From: Ectothiorhodospira haloalkaliphila ATCC 51935
GTDB taxonomy: Bacteria; Pseudomonadota; Gammaproteobacteria; Ectothiorhodospirales; Ectothiorhodospiraceae
Reading direction: 5' to 3'
NCBI RefSeq assembly: GCF_000633935.1
Contig: NZ_KK214998.1
Location: 1,708,397 to 1,772,396 of the forward strand
Length of the DNA stretch: 64,000 bases
In this document: positions 7,960-15,461 of the stretch, piece after piece
Layout: the number at the start of each line of letters is the position of its first letter
Numbering within the stretch: the first letter of the stretch is position 1
Translations under genes and position numbers: made by a program
The notes under the pieces: generated by a model
What the model was told of the DNA's origin: nothing
Database searches by the model: none
Seen by the model: only the letters and a program-made list of their open reading frames with translations

Positions 7960-8499
7960 ATGAAATTTTCGCAAGCGTTCAAAGGGCAGGAGCAGGACAT
8001 CATTGATCTGTTCCATGCGACCTTTGCCCGCGCCGAGGGCGCGGAGGAGGGCGCATTGATCGGCAATCTGGTCCGCCATCAGATGGCCGGTACCGCCGAG
8101 CCGGATCTCCATGTCTTCCTCGCCGAGAGGGATCGAGCCATTGTTGGCGGGGCGATCTTTTCCCGGCTGACCTACGATCAGGATGACCGGTCCGTGTTCA
8201 TCCTTGCGCCGGTGGCCGTTGCGAGCGAGTGGCAGGGGCAGGGTGTCGGCCAGAAACTCCTGGCCCATGGCTTGGAAGCGCTGAGGAACGCCGGGGTTGA
8301 CGTGGTCCTGACCTATGGTGATCCGAGCTACTATTCGCGTGTCGGCTTCAAGCCCATCACCGAGTCGCTGGCCCCGGCGCCCTTTGAATTGAAGCAGCCC
8401 GAAGGCTGGCTGGGACAATCCCTGACGGGTGGGGAGGTGCTGCCTTTCAAGGGGGTACCCCACTGTATCCCGGCGCTCAATGATCCTGTCTTCTGGTAA
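7960..8499 (+). CDS. GNAT-family N-acetyltransferase (YhbS-like)
   Basis: A 179-residue GNAT acetyltransferase. The acetyl-CoA loop is visible in VASEWQGQGVGQKLLAHGLE (the Q/RxxGxG/A signature), and DVVLTYGDPSYYSRVGF is the conserved C-terminal segment of YhbS-type enzymes. ATG at 7960 is preceded by AAGGAG eight bases upstream. The substrate cannot be told from sequence. It lies between a deleted hydrolase and a HIT gene as ordinary cargo of the island. Confidence 0.9.
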   Translation: MKFSQAFKGQEQDIIDLFHATFARAEGAEEGALIGNLVRHQMAGTAEPDLHVFLAERDRAIVGGAIFSRLTYDQDDRSVFILAPVAVASEWQGQGVGQKLLAHGLEALRNAGVDVVLTYGDPSYYSRVGFKPITESLAPAPFELKQPEGWLGQSLTGGEVLPFKGVPHCIPALNDPVFW

Positions 8500-8589
8500 G
8501 GACGCTCACATCCAAGCGATCCATACTGCGGCCGGATCGAGCAACTGCATGTATCCTGCGTGCGATGTGGGTCGACATGAGGAATCGCC

Positions 8590-9030
8590 GTGTTCGAGTT
8601 GGATGAACGTCTGGAGGCGGACAGCGTGGCAGTGGGCATGCGGGATGGCTGCCTGGTGCGGCTATTTCGGGATGCGCGCTATCCCTGGCTGCTTGTGATC
8701 CCGGCGATGGGCTGCTTCCGCGAGTGGTGGGAGCTCGCGCCGGGTCAGCGCATTGCGGTGGACGGGGTGCTTGCCGAGTGTGCCCGTGTGCTGTCACTCC
8801 TGCCCGGCGTTGAAAAGACCAACCTTGCGACGCTGGGTAATCTGGTGCCCCAGTTGCACTGGCATGTGGTGGGGCGCCACGCGGGTGATCCCGCCTGGCC
8901 AGGGCCGGTCTGGGGGCACGGTGATCCGCAGCCTTACGATCCTGGGGAGCAGGCGGACCTGGTGGCCCATCTGCGCAGCGCGCTGGATCTTCATGCTCTT
9001 GACGAGACTGAATCTCACCGCGTGCGATAG
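8590..9030 (+). CDS. HIT-family nucleotide-binding protein
   Basis: A 146-residue histidine-triad family protein. The active-site segment is PQLHWHVVGRHAGDPAWPGP, matching the HxHx core in HIT hydrolases of this subgroup, which often read NLVPQLHWHV. Members hydrolyse or transfer nucleoside monophosphates (for example Ap4A-like substrates). The start is GTG at 8590. The third canonical His of the triad is not in the usual place in this subgroup, so the exact activity is open. Confidence 0.85.
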   Translation: MFELDERLEADSVAVGMRDGCLVRLFRDARYPWLLVIPAMGCFREWWELAPGQRIAVDGVLAECARVLSLLPGVEKTNLATLGNLVPQLHWHVVGRHAGDPAWPGPVWGHGDPQPYDPGEQADLVAHLRSALDLHALDETESHRVR

Positions 9031-9086
9031 GCCGGCTCGCTCAACACAGCGCCTGTTCGACCAGGTTCAAACATTGAAATGATGCC

Positions 9087-9932
9087 ATGAACCCATGCCA
9101 GACAATCCTTGCCATTGATGCCGCCTGGACACCCACCCAGCCCAGTGGCCTGGCCCTGGTTCAGCAGCGAGGGTGCGATTGGCATTGCATCGCTTTGGCG
9201 CCCAGCTATCAAGGTTTTGTGGAGTTGGCGGCGGGCATCACCACCGATTGGACTGTGAGGCGCATCCCGGGCAGTGAACCAAAGTTGCCTCAGCTGCTCG
9301 AGGCGGCGGAGCGCCTGGCAGGACAACCGGTGGACTTGGTCACCCTCGACATGCCGGTGGCAAAAACCCCGTTATCGACCCGGCGCGGGGCGGATCGGGT
9401 GGTCTCCCGGGAATTCGCCAGCCGCTGGTGCGCGGCCCATTCGCCCACCGCGACACGGCCAGGCCAGCTGGGTGCCCGAATCTCGGATTTCCTGTCTGCG
9501 ACCGGTTACGCGCTGGCCACCACGGCAACGCCGTCACCGGGACGGCAGCAGTTTCTCGAGGTGTATCCCCATGTGGCCCTGTTGTCCTTGCTGAAGCGTT
9601 CGCGCCGGGTCCCGTACAAGGTCAGCAAGTCGACGAAATACTGGCCGGGGGAGCCGTTGCCAGAGCGGATCAGGAGTCTCCTGCGCGAGTTCGGTGCCAT
9701 TCGTGAGGCGCTGGGTCAGGTCTTTGAGGGGATGACGCTGGTACTCCCGACCCCGGATAACGTGAAGAGTCTGGCCGAGCTCAAGCGGTATGAGGATGTC
9801 CTGGATGCGCTGGTCTGTGCGTGGGTGGGGGTGGAGTACCTTGCGGGGCGCACAGTGCCCCTGGGTGATGAGGATGCGGCGATCTGGTGTCCGAGGGATG
9901 TGGTGCGCACTGAGTCCGCCCTTGGAGGCTGA
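9087..9932 (+). CDS. DUF429 family protein
   Basis: A 281-residue protein of the DUF429 family, a predicted RNase H-like fold: ILAIDAAWTPTQPSGLALVQ at the N-terminus, VDLVTLDMPVAKTPL in the middle, and FLEVYPHVALLSLL, KRYEDVLDALVCAWVG and DEDAAIWCP toward the end. No function is established. The last residues run into the repeated segment that starts near 9925, so the natural C-terminus may have been replaced. The stop is four bases before the MNT copy 2 start. Confidence 0.8.
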   Translation: MNPCQTILAIDAAWTPTQPSGLALVQQRGCDWHCIALAPSYQGFVELAAGITTDWTVRRIPGSEPKLPQLLEAAERLAGQPVDLVTLDMPVAKTPLSTRRGADRVVSREFASRWCAAHSPTATRPGQLGARISDFLSATGYALATTATPSPGRQQFLEVYPHVALLSLLKRSRRVPYKVSKSTKYWPGEPLPERIRSLLREFGAIREALGQVFEGMTLVLPTPDNVKSLAELKRYEDVLDALVCAWVGVEYLAGRTVPLGDEDAAIWCPRDVVRTESALGG

Positions 9933-10122
9933 GCGATGGACAGACAGTGTGCCCCTGACCTGCTAAGCCGCAGCAAGCCTGAGTTGCAGGCCCGTTTCGG
10001 CGTGACCCGGCTGGCCCTGTTCGGCTCCACCGCCCGTGATACGGCAAGGAGTGGCAGCGATGTCGATGTGCTGGTGGCCTCCGACGGTCCCTCTACCTCC
10101 AAACGTTATTTCGGCGTGCCCG
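9925..10122 (+). pseudogene. MNT nucleotidyltransferase, truncated copy 2
   Basis: This repeats 2338-2529 with about nine of ten bases identical, including the ribosome site and ATG (9936 here, 2350 there). The GS(T)AR...SDVDVLV signature is kept. After YFGV the reading enters Rpn sequence from the opposite strand and the C-terminal half is lost; the open frame continues only by chance to 10193. No HEPN remnant is left at this copy. Confidence 0.82.
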
Positions 10123-10577
10123 CTGGGGGAGCAACACGCGCCGTATTCATTCCAAGAAGGCCTGGTGCGGGCCCGTCTGCTCGGGTGCCTTGAGCCAGTC
10201 GACCAGCTTGCCCAGGACGTTGAGCATTTCCTGCTCGTCACGGTTGTTCTCCAGCCGGAAGAGGGTGGCGACCACATTGCGTGCTGGTAGAGCAGCCCCA
10301 CATAGCTCATGATGCGCACCGCCATGAACCGATCCACGCTGCTTTGAAATTCCAGCAGCAGGTACACATAGAGCCAGTTCTTTCCCCAGCGGATGCGCCA
10401 GATGATGTCATTCTCGCGATCACGCAGTTCGTCGGTCACATAGGAGCCGCTGACTTTCTCCAGGCTGGTGAAATCGAGTTGTTCCACCCAGGCTTCCTTG
10501 ACGAAACCGGTCAGCAGGTCGCGAACCATGCGTGGGTGAGAAAAGAGCAGCTTGTAGCTGTTGTCGTGATGGGTCAT
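10121..10577 (-). pseudogene. Rpn/PD-(D/E)XK nuclease, deleted and with a nonsense codon (copy 2)
   Basis: The start ATG at 10577 gives MTHHDNSYKLLFSHPRMVRD, the canonical Rpn N-terminus, and the match continues through YLLLEFQSSVDRFMAVRIMS and YVGLLYQ. A deletion then joins this, out of frame, to the C-terminal part: NVVATLFRLENNRDEQEMLN and LVDWLKAPEQTG. The last stretch has TGA where the family has Trp (FLE-stop-IRRVLLPQ). Two or more lesions make it a pseudogene. It shares near-identical DNA with 2717-2970. Confidence 0.82.
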
Positions 10578-10751
10578 GGAGATAGGTGGTCTGGTCATCC
10601 GGTGTCATGAAAAAGGCCATGATGAGGATACCGCAAAGGTGCGTCGAGATACTCGAATGAAACCGCATCCTGGGGCCGGTGATTGGATATCCACCACATC
10701 TTTCATCGAGAAAGCCATGGGCAAGAAAGCGCTGGTGGGGTCGGAACCCGC

Positions 10752-10787
10752 TTGATATTTTGTCTGTTTTGTCTAAAGTAGACAAAA
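10752..10787 (+). promoter_or_regulatory. Promoter with overlapping palindromic operator of the Phd/PIN operon
   Basis: TTGATA (10752-10757) and a weak AAAGTA -10 (10775-10780) are 17 bases apart. TTTTGTCT occurs twice in direct repeat (10758-10765 and 10767-10774), and the second copy forms a perfect palindrome with AGACAAAA (10780-10787). The site covers the spacer and the -10, as expected for autorepression by the Phd-type antitoxin starting at 10816. Confidence 0.55.
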
Positions 10788-10815
10788 TCTTGCTCCCTGC
10801 AAGAAGGAGGGGCTC

Positions 10816-11067
10816 ATGCGCACCATCACCGCCAGCGAGGCAAAACAGGGCTTTGCCAAGTTAATCGACACCGCCAGCCGGGAGCCGGTGATTATCCAGC
10901 GCCAGAAGCGTGATGTTGCCGTGGTGCTTTCCATGGCAGAGTACGAACGCCTGACAAGACTCAACGTCGCCGAGTTTCAGCGTTTTTGTGACCGCATCGG
11001 CAGTCAGGCCAAAGCCGCCGGCCTGGACGAAGCCAAACTGGCTGAGTTGCTCGCCTCGGACGATTGA
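10816..11067 (+). CDS. Phd/YefM-family antitoxin
   Basis: An 83-residue antitoxin: MRTITASEAKQGFAKLIDTA, SREPVIIQRQKRDVAVVLSM, AEYERL. This is a textbook Phd/YefM DNA-binding and dimerisation domain; the rest is an Ala/Glu/Lys-rich tail for toxin binding. AAGGAGG lies nine bases before the ATG. The PIN toxin follows after nine bases. A palindromic operator precedes it (10758-10787). The module appears complete. Confidence 0.88.
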   Translation: MRTITASEAKQGFAKLIDTASREPVIIQRQKRDVAVVLSMAEYERLTRLNVAEFQRFCDRIGSQAKAAGLDEAKLAELLASDD

Positions 11068-11076
11068 AAACCGGCG

Positions 11077-11505
11077 ATGCGCACGGAAGAAACCCGCTTG
11101 GTCCTGGACACCAATACCCTGATCAGCCGCATGCTGGTGCCACAAGGCACAGCCGGGCGTGCCGTGGACAAGTCGCTGGCCCAAGGCGTTCTGCTGGCCT
11201 CCGAAGAAACATTGACCGAATTGGCCAATGTCCTTTCCCGCCACAAGTTTGATCGTTATGTTTCTCTCGAAGCGCGACGGCAATTTCTCCAATTGCTCGG
11301 CGGAGTCGTCCGTGTGATCCCCATTCAGCATCGCATCCAGGCCTGTCGCGATCCGAAGGATGACATGCTGCTGCATGTGGCCCTCAATGGCGAGGCACAA
11401 TATCTGGTCACCGGCGATCAGGATTTGTTGATACTTGGCAGTGACTTTTGGAAAAGCCACGGGCTGCGCATCCTCTCGCCGGCCGATTATCTTGCGTTGC
11501 CATAA
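11077..11505 (+). CDS. PIN-domain toxin (COG1569 type)
   Basis: A 142-residue PIN ribonuclease of the putative-toxin PIN family. The acidic active site is visible: TRLVLDTNTLIS (first Asp), ETLTELANVL (Glu), CRDPKDDMLLHVAL (Asp pair) and YLVTGDQDLLIL (last Asp). Length matches the family. It is paired with the Phd/YefM antitoxin just upstream. Toxins of this type are thought to cleave RNA. No lesion is seen, so the locus is one of the functional TA modules of the island. Confidence 0.88.
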   Translation: MRTEETRLVLDTNTLISRMLVPQGTAGRAVDKSLAQGVLLASEETLTELANVLSRHKFDRYVSLEARRQFLQLLGGVVRVIPIQHRIQACRDPKDDMLLHVALNGEAQYLVTGDQDLLILGSDFWKSHGLRILSPADYLALP

Positions 11506-11506
11506 A

Positions 11507-12175
11507 CTCTGTTTGCCGGCTCGCAGGATAGCGATGCACACTGGGGCTGCGCCTTCATCGGCTCCAGCAACATCAGCCGCCAGGCCCTGCAGCAGGGGCT
11601 GGAATGGAACTACCGGATCAACTATCCGGGTGACAAGGGCTTTCTGGAAACCCGGGCGCGCTTTCAGGCCCTGTTCAGTGATCCGGCCAGCGTGCCGTTG
11701 TCGGACGAGTGGATCGACGCCTACGAAGCCCGCCGCATTCTGCCGGAGCGTTCATGGGAGCCGGGCAGCACCGAGTCGGAGCCGCCGCCCACGCCCACGC
11801 ACATTCAGGCGCAGGCCCTGGAGGCACTGGAGCAGACACGCCTGGATGGCTACCGGGGTGGTCTGGTGGTCATGGCCACCGGCCTGGGCAAGACCTGGCT
11901 CGCCGCCTTCGACACGCAGCAGATGGGCGCCCGCCGGATCCTGTTCGTGGCCCATCGGGAAGAGATCCTCAACCAGGCCGCCGCCACCTTTGCCCGCATC
12001 CGCCCCAGCGCCCGGATCGGCTTCTATCACGGCCGCCAGCGGGACGCCCGGGTGGATATCCTCTGCGCCTCCATCCAGACCCTGGGCAGGATGGATCACC
12101 TGGAGAACTTTGAGCCGGGGCATTTCGATTACATCGTCGTGGATGAATTCCACCACGCTGCCGCGCCCACCCTGA
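11507..12175 (+). pseudogene. PLD-domain/DEAD-like restriction helicase fragment
   Basis: One continuous frame begins inside a phospholipase-D-like nuclease domain (AHWGCAFIGSSNISRQALQQ, the end of an HKD-type domain) and enters a superfamily 2 helicase: TPTHIQAQALEALEQTRLDG, GGLVVMATGLGKTWLAAFDT (Walker A) and YIVVDEFHHAAAPT (DEFH box). Similarity ends near 12175, where the family would continue with the TATPER motif. Both the 5' start and the C-terminal helicase half are missing. Full-length relatives are large DEAD/DEAH proteins in restriction and defence loci. Confidence 0.72.
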
Positions 12176-12511
12176 CGGATCTTGCTGCCCGATCATGGCA
12201 GGTGTTGCAGCGTCGACGCCCGCTGCTGGACGACCTGCCGGAATTGGGTCATCCAATTGTTGGATTGTGATCCGTCCAACCGTGCTTTTTGACTCGAGGA
12301 TTATGGGCGCAATCCAGGAAATTTTCTGTCTGGTGTTGCTTTCGCAACCATCGAAGGTACTCACTGAGCTTTGGAGTCGTGGCAAGGCAGGGGCAGGGTA
12401 TAGGGACGTGGAAAAGCTCTTTATCGATCAACTGATGGGGCGGGGCTGGCGGTCAGCAGCCCGGTATCCTTGGGGCTGTGCACGATTCGGCGGATTCATG
12501 GACAATGCCGC

Positions 12512-13669
12512 ATGGACGGCAACCGCTGCATTGCCCATCTCGACATGGATGCGTTTTACGCGTCTGTAGAATTGCTGCGCTACCCGCAACTGCGGGGGTG
12601 GCCCCTCGTGGTCGGCGGGCGCCGTGTCACGGCCCCGATGGCCGGCGACGACGGTATTCTTCAGTTCACCCATCTGCGTGATTACCGTGGGCGAGGCGTG
12701 GTGACCACCGCAACCTACGAGGCGCGCGCCCGGGGTGTGCACTCCGGCATGGGCCTGATGACCGCCGCTCGTCTTGTGCCGGACGCGGTTCTGCTGCCCG
12801 CTGATTTCACGGCCTACCGGCACTACTCGATGCGTTTCAAGACGGCGGTTGCCGCCCTTGCACCGAGGATCGAGGACCGCGGGATCGACGAGATCTACAT
12901 CGACCTGACCTCCCACGGCAGCGACCCTGAAGGTATCGCCCGCCGGATCAAGGAGACGGTGCGTACGGCGACGGGGTTGTCCTGTTCGATCGGCATCGCG
13001 CCCAACAAACTGCTGGCGAAGATGGCTTCGGAGTTCGACAAGCCGGACGGTCTCACGCGCGTGGGTCCGGCGGATCTGGTGGAACGGATATGGCCGTTGA
13101 AGGCCAGCAAGATCAACGGGATCGGGCCCAAGTCCACAGAGCGGCTGGCGCGTCTGAACATTCATACCGTCGGTGATCTCGCCCGGACAGAACTCGGCCT
13201 TTTGCAGGAACACTTCGGGCCCCGATATGCCGTCTGGCTGCATGACGCCGCGCATGGACGTGACGACCGGCCGGTGGTCACGGAGGCCGAGCGCAAGTCG
13301 GTCAGTCGCGAGACCACCTTCGAGCGTGACCTGCACCCGAGACAGGATCGTGCCGAACTCACCGGGATCCTGGTGGCGCTTTGCGAACGGGTGGCCGCTG
13401 ATCTGCAGGCGCTGGGCGTGCGTGGACGAACCGTGGGCATCAAGCTGCGCTACGCGGACTTTCGCACACTGACCCGGGACCACACGCTGCGTGATCCCAT
13501 TGATGCGCAGGCGGACCTGCTGGCCGCAAGCCGGGAGTGCCTGCGCCGGGCGCCACTGGATCAGCCGTTGCGGTTGCTGGGTGTGCGCGTGAGTGCTCTG
13601 GTACCGGTTGCCGATGTCGCTGAAAATCCTGGAGTCTGGGAGCAGGGCGAGTTGGCCTTCGACGAGTGA
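12512..13669 (+). CDS. dinB: DNA polymerase IV (Y-family translesion polymerase)
   Basis: A 385-residue DinB. Catalytic motifs are present: CIAHLDMDAFYASVE (first metal Asp, aromatic steric gate) and IEDRGIDEIYIDL (second acidic site), followed by GIAPNKLLAKMASEFDKPDG and the little-finger segment KSVSRETTFERDLHP. Compared with common DinB proteins, about 20 extra residues (around PMAGDDGILQFTHLRDYRG) sit between GGRR and the GVVTTATYEAR segment. ATG at 12512 places LDMDAF near the N-terminus, as usual. A deleted second copy lies at 551-873. It marks the right end of the duplicated part of the island. Confidence 0.93.
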   Translation: MDGNRCIAHLDMDAFYASVELLRYPQLRGWPLVVGGRRVTAPMAGDDGILQFTHLRDYRGRGVVTTATYEARARGVHSGMGLMTAARLVPDAVLLPADFTAYRHYSMRFKTAVAALAPRIEDRGIDEIYIDLTSHGSDPEGIARRIKETVRTATGLSCSIGIAPNKLLAKMASEFDKPDGLTRVGPADLVERIWPLKASKINGIGPKSTERLARLNIHTVGDLARTELGLLQEHFGPRYAVWLHDAAHGRDDRPVVTEAERKSVSRETTFERDLHPRQDRAELTGILVALCERVAADLQALGVRGRTVGIKLRYADFRTLTRDHTLRDPIDAQADLLAASRECLRRAPLDQPLRLLGVRVSALVPVADVAENPGVWEQGELAFDE

Positions 13670-13860
13670 AGCTGACGGCGTACGGCGTAGTGCGCCAGCG
13701 TGATGCAGCCACCGAAGACCACCAGTAACTGGGCGAGGGGGATGGCTGGACTCGGCCATCCTGGTAGCCCACCCGCTACGAAGCGCTCAATCACCAAGGC
13801 GATGAGTACGCCGCTGGCTGCCACCTTTGTCCACCACTCTGCTGAATCTTTCAGGGTCAT
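13561..13860 (-). CDS. Small putative membrane protein, antisense to dinB 3' end
   Basis: From ATG at 13860 the frame encodes about 99 residues with two hydrophobic stretches: VAASGVLIALVIERFVAG and IPLAQLLVVFGGCITLAHYA. The last third overlaps dinB coding sequence on the other strand and is low-complexity. No family is recognised and no strong ribosome site is seen. The hydrophobic pattern in the non-overlapping part (13670-13860) is the only support. Confidence 0.33.
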   Translation of the reverse strand: MTLKDSAEWWTKVAASGVLIALVIERFVAGGLPGWPSPAIPLAQLLVVFGGCITLAHYAVRRQLHSSKANSPCSQTPGFSATSATGTRALTRTPSNRNG

Positions 13861-13987
13861 TGTTTCGACTTCCCGATATGGATGCCTGAGGGTGGAGGCG
13901 TGGTGGAGGATGCTCTCATTCAGCAAAGGTCGAGATGAGGTACTTCAGGAGCTACAATCTGACCGAGGTTCATTTCCCGGGAGGCCC

Positions 13988-14281
13988 ATGACAACCCTGA
14001 CCATTGATTTGCCGGATAGCTTGGCCAAAGAAGCCAAGGACGCCGGATTGCTCGACCCGCATGCCATTGAAGCGATGTTGCGCGAGAACCTGCGCCGCCA
14101 CGCGATCGACGACCTGTTCACCGCCGCCGATAAGCTGGCGGCAGCAAAATTTCCATCAATGACCATGGAAGAGATTCAACAGGAAGTAAACGAGGTGCGC
14201 AGGGGCAGAAACGTGCGTCTGGTGCTTGACACCAACATCCCTGGCAGGGAATCCAGATTCTCAATGCCGCCAGCGCCTTGA
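13988..14281 (+). pseudogene. VapB-like antitoxin running into a truncated PIN toxin
   Basis: The start MTTLTIDLPDSLAKEAKDAG is followed by LLDPHAIEAMLRENLRRHAI and MTMEEIQQEVNEVRRGR, a known antitoxin type that precedes PIN toxins. There is no stop: the same frame passes into VRLVLDTNI, the first strand of a PIN domain with its catalytic Asp, and then into unrelated residues ending at 14281. The toxin is therefore reduced to about nine residues. The antitoxin part is intact with an altered tail. GGGAGG lies upstream of the ATG. Confidence 0.62.
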
Positions 14282-14468
14282 ACGAGGTCATGCCGGGTGG
14301 TATGACGACAAAAAGAGACCGCTGCGATTGAACCACTTCACTTCGCGGTCACGATGTGGCGCTCGAAACCATCCGCGTACAACTTCCGTCGGGGGCTTCC
14401 GACATCACCTGCTGGCCGGATGCCCTGCGGGTCTTGCCAAATTTTGCCAATGAACCTACGCTTTTCCC

Positions 14469-14720
14469 ATGAGCACGATGAACATCTCTCTCCCGGACAG
14501 TCTGAAGTCCTTCGTGGACGAACAGGTCAGCCAGCGCGGCTATGGCACCAGCAGCGAGTACGTGCGTGAATTGATCCGCAAGGATCAGGAGCGCTTGCAT
14601 CTGCGCAAGCTGCTGTTGGCAGGAGCAGCCTCGGTCCCGGCGGGAGCAGCCGATGCCCGTTACTTTGAAGGCCTGCGTGAACGGGTGCGCAAGAGCGGCA
14701 AAGCCGGCGCTCACGAGTGA
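14469..14720 (+). CDS. parD: ParD-type antitoxin
   Basis: An 83-residue ribbon-helix-helix protein: MNISLPDSLKSFVDEQVSQR, GYGTSSEYVRELIRKDQERL. This is the diagnostic ParD sequence. The tail (AARYFEGLRERV-like) is the ParE-binding region. The stop overlaps the ParE GTG start by 3 bases. It normally represses its own promoter and blocks the ParE gyrase poison. No lesion is visible. Confidence 0.92.
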   Translation: MSTMNISLPDSLKSFVDEQVSQRGYGTSSEYVRELIRKDQERLHLRKLLLAGAASVPAGAADARYFEGLRERVRKSGKAGAHE

Positions 14721-15046
14721 AAGCCAAGGCGGTCATCCCGCGTGAGCAGGCCCACCGGGATGTTGACGAGGCTCTTGCCTACTACCTGGGTGAGGCGATG
14801 GAAGCCGTGGCGCTCGGCTTCATCGATGCACTGGAGGAGGCCTACGGCCACATCGGTCGCCATCCTGCAACGGGCTCACCGCGCTACGCACACGAACTCA
14901 ATTTGCCCGGCCTGCGCGCTTGGCCGCTGACACACTACCCGCAGGTCGTGTTCTACGTCGAGCGTCCCGACCACATGGACGTCTGGCGCGTGCTGCATGG
15001 TAACAGGGACATCCCGGCGTGGATGCAAGAGCCCGACGACGTATGA
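14717..15046 (+). CDS. parE: ParE-type toxin
   Basis: A 109-residue RelE/ParE-superfamily toxin: AHRDVDEALAYYLGEAMEAV, FIDALEEAYGHIGRHPATGS, then LPGLRAWPLTHYPQVVFYVE and the terminal VWRVLHGNRDIPAWM. The final motif (RVLHGxRDIP) is the ParE hallmark. ParE toxins inhibit DNA gyrase. It is translated from GTG overlapping the parD stop. The operon looks functional. Confidence 0.92.
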   Translation: MKAKAVIPREQAHRDVDEALAYYLGEAMEAVALGFIDALEEAYGHIGRHPATGSPRYAHELNLPGLRAWPLTHYPQVVFYVERPDHMDVWRVLHGNRDIPAWMQEPDDV

Positions 15047-15104
15047 CGGTCGGAACGCTGCGGCATTTCTGGATTTCTGGCGGCGTCAACAATAGAAGCA
15101 ACCT

Positions 15105-15154
15105 TCACAACCATCACTACCGTCACACCGGGTTAGCGCTTGTGATGGTTGTGA
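15105..15154. repeat. 13-bp perfect inverted repeat downstream of parDE
   Basis: TCACAACCATCAC at 15105-15117 and its exact reverse complement at 15142-15154 are separated by 24 bases. No T-run follows, so it does not look like a simple terminator. It lies in the 415-bp gap 15047-15461, in which I recognise no gene. Confidence 0.6.
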
Positions 15155-15461
15155 CGATCACGATGCTCACCGCCTATCGTAATGGTCGACTCACGCAGCC
15201 GTGGTCGGGAGACAGCCCGGACGGCAGGAAAGCCCGGTGTTCATCACGAAGAACCGGTGGTTGCTTGCAACCAGGTCGCTGCCCGGAGTGGTCCGCAGGC
15301 GCGTCGCGGATTTGGGCCGACCACTGCCACCGGCGGTCATCGGTTGTCTCGACACGAACCGGGTATTTGGCCTGCGCTGACCCAGCGGCCGCAAACCATT
15401 TAGTCCTTTGCCGCGCTGGAATGAAGTGATCGTGGCCATTACAGGAAGGAGCACCCGCGCC

